Source of the DNA: Leptofilum sp965223525
Lineage (GTDB): Bacteria; Chloroflexota; Anaerolineae; Promineifilales; Promineifilaceae
Assembly (NCBI RefSeq): GCF_965223525.1
Contig: NZ_OZ245005.1
Location: 930,001 to 994,000 of the forward strand
Reading direction: 5' to 3'
DNA: 64,000 bases
Below are positions 61,201-64,000 of the stretch, in pieces; position 1 is the stretch's first letter, and the number at the start of each line of letters is the position of its first letter. The notes below the pieces were generated by a model that saw nothing but the letters and a program-made list of their open reading frames with translations, searched no databases and had not been told where the DNA came from. A program made the translations under genes and the position numbers.

Positions 61201-62031
61201 ATGAGTGCAGCACGTATAAGAAATAAAATTCCGATTTACACAATACTAATCCTGCTATCAATCATCTATTTGATACCCTTCTACATTATTGCCCGTAACG
61301 CGTTGATGACCCAACGGGAAATTGCCCAGTTTGATTGGATCTTCTGGGCTGAAACGATGCAGTGGAATAATTTGGTAGAGTTGCTCAACGATCCCATCGC
61401 CAATATGCGGGTTGGTTTGAAGAATTCGGCGATTGTGAGCTTTTTTCAGGTAATCGGCCGTTTAATTATTTCATCGTTGGCGGGGTATGGATTAGCCCGT
61501 AGCAAATTCAAATGGGCAGATTACGTTTTTTACTTCATTCTCGTAGCTATGATGGTTCCAAGTGCAGCTATTTTTGTGCAAACATTCTTGGTTGTCTCTT
61601 ATTTGGGATGGGTAAGCACGCTGACCGGCCTCGTTGTGCCGGGCATGTTTGATGTGTTCACCGTCTTTATTTTCCGCCAATTTTTCCTTGATTTCCCCAA
61701 AGAGCTAGAAGATGCCGCGCTTGTTGATGGCTTAGGCACGTTTGGTACTTTTTGGCGCATTGTCGTGCCCAATTCCACCGGGGTCTTTATCTCGTTGGGG
61801 ACGCTAGGGCTCATACGCAGTTGGAACTCATTCTTGTGGCCTTTGGTTGTGGGGCAAAGTCGTGAAACCTGGACGGTGCAGGTTGTGCTATCTACATTTT
61901 TGACTGCCCAAACCATCAACCTCCCTGCCCTTTTCATGGGCGCGGCGCTTGGCATTTTGCCTGTGGTGGCTATATTTTTCATTGTGCAGCGGTATATTGT
62001 GGAAGGGGTGAAGGTGTCTGGGATTAAGTAA
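61201..62031 (+). CDS. ABC sugar permease (MalG/UgpE-like)
   Basis: GGGAGGG precedes the start. The 276-residue inner-membrane protein has six predicted helices and the EAA loop LEDAALVDGLGTFGTFWRIVVPNS. It ends the importer operon. No ATPase gene follows before the terminator, so a shared MalK-type ATPase, perhaps the one at 23.9 kb, must energise it. Confidence 0.9.
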   Translation: MSAARIRNKIPIYTILILLSIIYLIPFYIIARNALMTQREIAQFDWIFWAETMQWNNLVELLNDPIANMRVGLKNSAIVSFFQVIGRLIISSLAGYGLARSKFKWADYVFYFILVAMMVPSAAIFVQTFLVVSYLGWVSTLTGLVVPGMFDVFTVFIFRQFFLDFPKELEDAALVDGLGTFGTFWRIVVPNSTGVFISLGTLGLIRSWNSFLWPLVVGQSRETWTVQVVLSTFLTAQTINLPALFMGAALGILPVVAIFFIVQRYIVEGVKVSGIK

Positions 62032-62114
62032 ACGGCCGTATTTTTGCTCCAGCTACCAAATTGGTAATTAAGCCGTTTGTTTGCTGCAGTTAGGGGATTA
62101 TTCAACAAATGAGC

Positions 62115-62147
62115 ACGGCCGTTCCTGGTGAGAACGGCCGTTTTTTT
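62115..62147 (+). terminator. Intrinsic terminator made of two ACGGCCGT palindromes
   Basis: ACGGCCGTTC (62115-62124) pairs perfectly with GAACGGCCGT (62132-62141) around a 7-nt loop, followed by seven T residues. It closes the importer operon. Confidence 0.85.
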
Positions 62148-62245
62148 GTTTCTACTTATTCTACGAGCATGCTTGATTTGTGCTTTAAACAACCGTATCA
62201 TATCTACGTGTCACGTTATCCAGCTTTCATGTGCAAGGAACAAAA

Positions 62246-62554
62246 ATGTCTGAACAAATTCAAATTGCCCTCGACCCGGAATTGGGGATTGACCCCGAAA
62301 CGCTCATCGCCGCCTGGAATGGTGATTCCCAAACCAGCAACCTTGGTGAGCTTACTGCCTCTACCGATGCCTCCCCTTATTATGATCCCACGGCGATCGT
62401 CATCGTCCTGAATGCCGCCGTGGCCATCGCCTCCGGCATCCTCACCAGCCTCCTCACCGACCTCATCAAAGATAAGTACCTGCCCAAAAAACCGGAAATC
62501 ATCGAAATTCACCAGCCCGACGGTCAAAAAATCGTCATTGTCAAAAAGAAGTAG
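62246..62554 (+). CDS. Small membrane-associated protein preceding the CHAT gene
   Basis: AAGGA precedes the start at 62246. The 102-residue protein has a soluble N-terminus (about 1-45), one hydrophobic helix (AIVIVLNAAVAIASGILTSL) and a C-terminal strand pair IIEIHQPDGQKIVIVKKK. The layout recalls the small constant components that accompany CHAT or other effector NTPases in bacterial conflict systems, but this is inference. It lies 58 bases before the CHAT gene, with a hairpin between them. Confidence 0.55.
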   Translation: MSEQIQIALDPELGIDPETLIAAWNGDSQTSNLGELTASTDASPYYDPTAIVIVLNAAVAIASGILTSLLTDLIKDKYLPKKPEIIEIHQPDGQKIVIVKKK

Positions 62555-62556
62555 CC

Positions 62557-62591
62557 TAGATGACAGTCACCTGCGAGGTGACTGTCATCTA
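62557..62591. repeat. GTGACAGTCAC hairpin, copy 4
   Basis: TAGATGACAGTCACCT and its perfect complement form a 16-bp stem with loop GCG between the small membrane protein and the CHAT gene. Confidence 0.85.
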
Positions 62592-62611
62592 CAAGGCGAA
62601 AGGCACACGCC

Positions 62612-64000
62612 ATGAAAATTACCATTACCCAAACCGATGATCGTTTTGAACCCCCATTTGCCACCGCCGTGCAGTTTAACAATGGCGCAGGGCATAAAGT
62701 GACGATTACCGACCCGTTCACGCCAGAAGAAGAAGAACGGCTGGAATGGTATTACGAAAAATGGCTCACCTTCCCCTTCACGGGTGAAGTAAAAGCGGGC
62801 AAAGCCGCCGCCAGTACCCAAAGCTACGGCGAAGCGCTTTTTCAGCAACTTTTTGCCGACCGAAATGCAGATCGCCGCTATGCCCAAGCTGTCGCCAAAG
62901 GGTTTCAAAACCTATCTTTTGAAATTCGCGGCACGCCCGCTTTTCATGCCTTACACTGGGAAGCGTTGAAAGACCCCCAATTGGCGCGTCCTTTTGCCGT
63001 TGAATGTTCATTTTTGCGGCAAAATGACACGCCCCCGCCAATTGATGTCCAGCTAAAGCCCAGCCCCACGCTGAACATTTTGCTAGTATCGGCGCGGCCG
63101 GATGGACGGCGGGACGTGGGCTACCGCACCATTAGTCGGCCTTTGATTGAGGCGTTGCAAAACAGCCGCCTGCGTACTCGCATTGATTTGGTTCGCCCCG
63201 GCACCTACGAAGCGCTGGTGAAACATCTGGAGGCCAGCCGTGACCAGCATGGGGACGGCTTTTACCACATCGCCCACTTCGATTTGCACGGCGCTTTGCT
63301 CACCTACGAGCAGTACCAACAGCTAGAGCCAGACGCGCCCAATCCCCATCTTTACAAAGGGTATGGGCAGGACAAAATTGAAGAATTTGAGGGAGAAAAA
63401 GCATTTTTATCCTTTAACGGCGCCAAAGAAGGGGAATCTAATTTGGTAAGTGACGACACCGTGGCCGGACTGCTAGCCAGCCACCAAATCCCCATCGCCA
63501 TTTTGAACGCCTGCCAGTCGGGGAAGCAGGTGGGAGCCAGCGAGACGAGCTTGGGCAGCCGCCTGATGGCCACAGGAGTACAAAACGCGCTGGCGATGGG
63601 CTACTCCGTCAGCGTGAGCGCAGCCGAACTGTTGATGACAACGCTTTATGAACAGCTGCTGGCGGGCCAGCCCCTGGCGCAAGCGGTACGACGGGGACGC
63701 CTGGAACTCCGCAACAGCAAAGCCCGCCGCGCCGCCTACAACCAAATGATCGAACTGGAAGATTGGCTGCTGCCGGTGATGTACCAAAACCGGGAAATCC
63801 AGTTGCCCATTACCGATTTTGCCACGCCCGAAGCGGAGGAAGTCTACTTTGAGCGGCAAAGCCGCCGCTACCGCGCCCCCACCCTGACCTACGGCTTTTT
63901 TGGGCGGGACGTGGATATTTTGAGCATCGAAACCCATCTGCTGACGCAGAGCAACGTGCTGCTGATTCAGGGGATGGGGGGCGCGGGCAAAACGACGCTG
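62612..64000 (+). CDS. CHAT-domain caspase-like protease fused to STAND NTPase (3' end outside window)
   Basis: A frame opening at ATG 62612 runs without a stop to the right edge, giving 463 codons. Residues about 140-400 form a CHAT protease: HIAHFDLHG (219-227) has the catalytic His-Gly, and ILNACQSG has the catalytic Cys at 301. SLGSRLMATGVQNALAMGYSV and LMTTLYEQLLAGQPLAQAV are family helices. From about 424 (YGFFGRDVDI) a STAND-type NTPase begins, with Walker A GMGGAGKTT at 454-462. Such fusions sense a signal through C-terminal repeats and activate the protease. A defence or regulated-death role is likely. Confidence 0.85.
   Translation, partial: MKITITQTDDRFEPPFATAVQFNNGAGHKVTITDPFTPEEEERLEWYYEKWLTFPFTGEVKAGKAAASTQSYGEALFQQLFADRNADRRYAQAVAKGFQNLSFEIRGTPAFHALHWEALKDPQLARPFAVECSFLRQNDTPPPIDVQLKPSPTLNILLVSARPDGRRDVGYRTISRPLIEALQNSRLRTRIDLVRPGTYEALVKHLEASRDQHGDGFYHIAHFDLHGALLTYEQYQQLEPDAPNPHLYKGYGQDKIEEFEGEKAFLSFNGAKEGESNLVSDDTVAGLLASHQIPIAILNACQSGKQVGASETSLGSRLMATGVQNALAMGYSVSVSAAELLMTTLYEQLLAGQPLAQAVRRGRLELRNSKARRAAYNQMIELEDWLLPVMYQNREIQLPITDFATPEAEEVYFERQSRRYRAPTLTYGFFGRDVDILSIETHLLTQSNVLLIQGMGGAGKTTL

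Overview
The window looks like the chromosome of a Chloroflexota bacterium, probably Anaerolineae-like. The clues are large secreted proteins with Thr/Pro-rich (PTxTNTP-type) linkers and DNRLRE domains, a UPF0182 membrane protein, many carbohydrate ABC transporters each with a LacI regulator, and Shine-Dalgarno sites ahead of most genes. No rRNA gene or CRISPR array was seen. Assignments rest on reading motifs by eye; no database search was possible.

Layout. 1-10.1 kb: the end of an unidentified gene, then two giant secreted modular proteins (FG-GAP/ASPIC type; di-haem cytochrome plus beta-helix type) sharing the same C-terminal tail. 10.3-17.2 kb: a TolB-like propeller lipoprotein, a triple DinB protein, an SRPBCC/adenylate-cyclase fusion, a J-domain protein, a small orphan, and a peroxiredoxin with an in-frame UGA where the catalytic Cys should be (candidate selenoprotein). 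17.3-30.6 kb: an autoregulated LacI gene, then a sugar ABC transporter (tandem-duplicated binding protein, MalF with an SH3-like insertion, MalG, MalK), a GH38 mannosidase, a GH13_18 phosphorylase and a GT4 glycosyltransferase. 30.7-37.6 kb: an anchored DNRLRE protein, a zinc-ribbon membrane protein, a RAYT transposase, an MmeI-like Type IIL restriction-modification enzyme and a PPOX protein, in a field of REP/REPIN palindromes. 37.6-45 kb: UPF0182, an IS4-type transposase, a DUF5519-like lipoprotein, DoxX, an AraC regulator and a tRNA-like gene with a terminator.

45-62 kb is the most interesting part. On the minus strand a LacI gene heads a run encoding a ferritin-like protein, a UroD-type methyltransferase, a galactokinase-like kinase, a corrinoid protein and a pterin methyltransferase. 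Diverging from it are a GntR regulator, an unknown membrane protein, a glycerol-kinase-like FGGY kinase, a GlpD-like dehydrogenase, an alkyl-DHAP-synthase-like flavoprotein and a sugar ABC importer without an ATPase. One palindrome, CTGAAACCGGTTTCAG or its core, sits before the LacI gene, the pterin methyltransferase gene and the importer. I infer a corrinoid-dependent O-demethylation and phosphorylation pathway for an imported methylated sugar or polyol. The right edge (62.2-64 kb) holds a small membrane protein and the start of a CHAT-protease/STAND-NTPase gene, likely a conflict system.

Across the whole window the 8-bp palindrome ACGGCCGT occurs about 77 times by eye count, against about one expected by chance. 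It lies in coding and non-coding DNA like cyanobacterial HIP1, is absent from 40.69-45.68 kb, and pairs of it form terminator hairpins.
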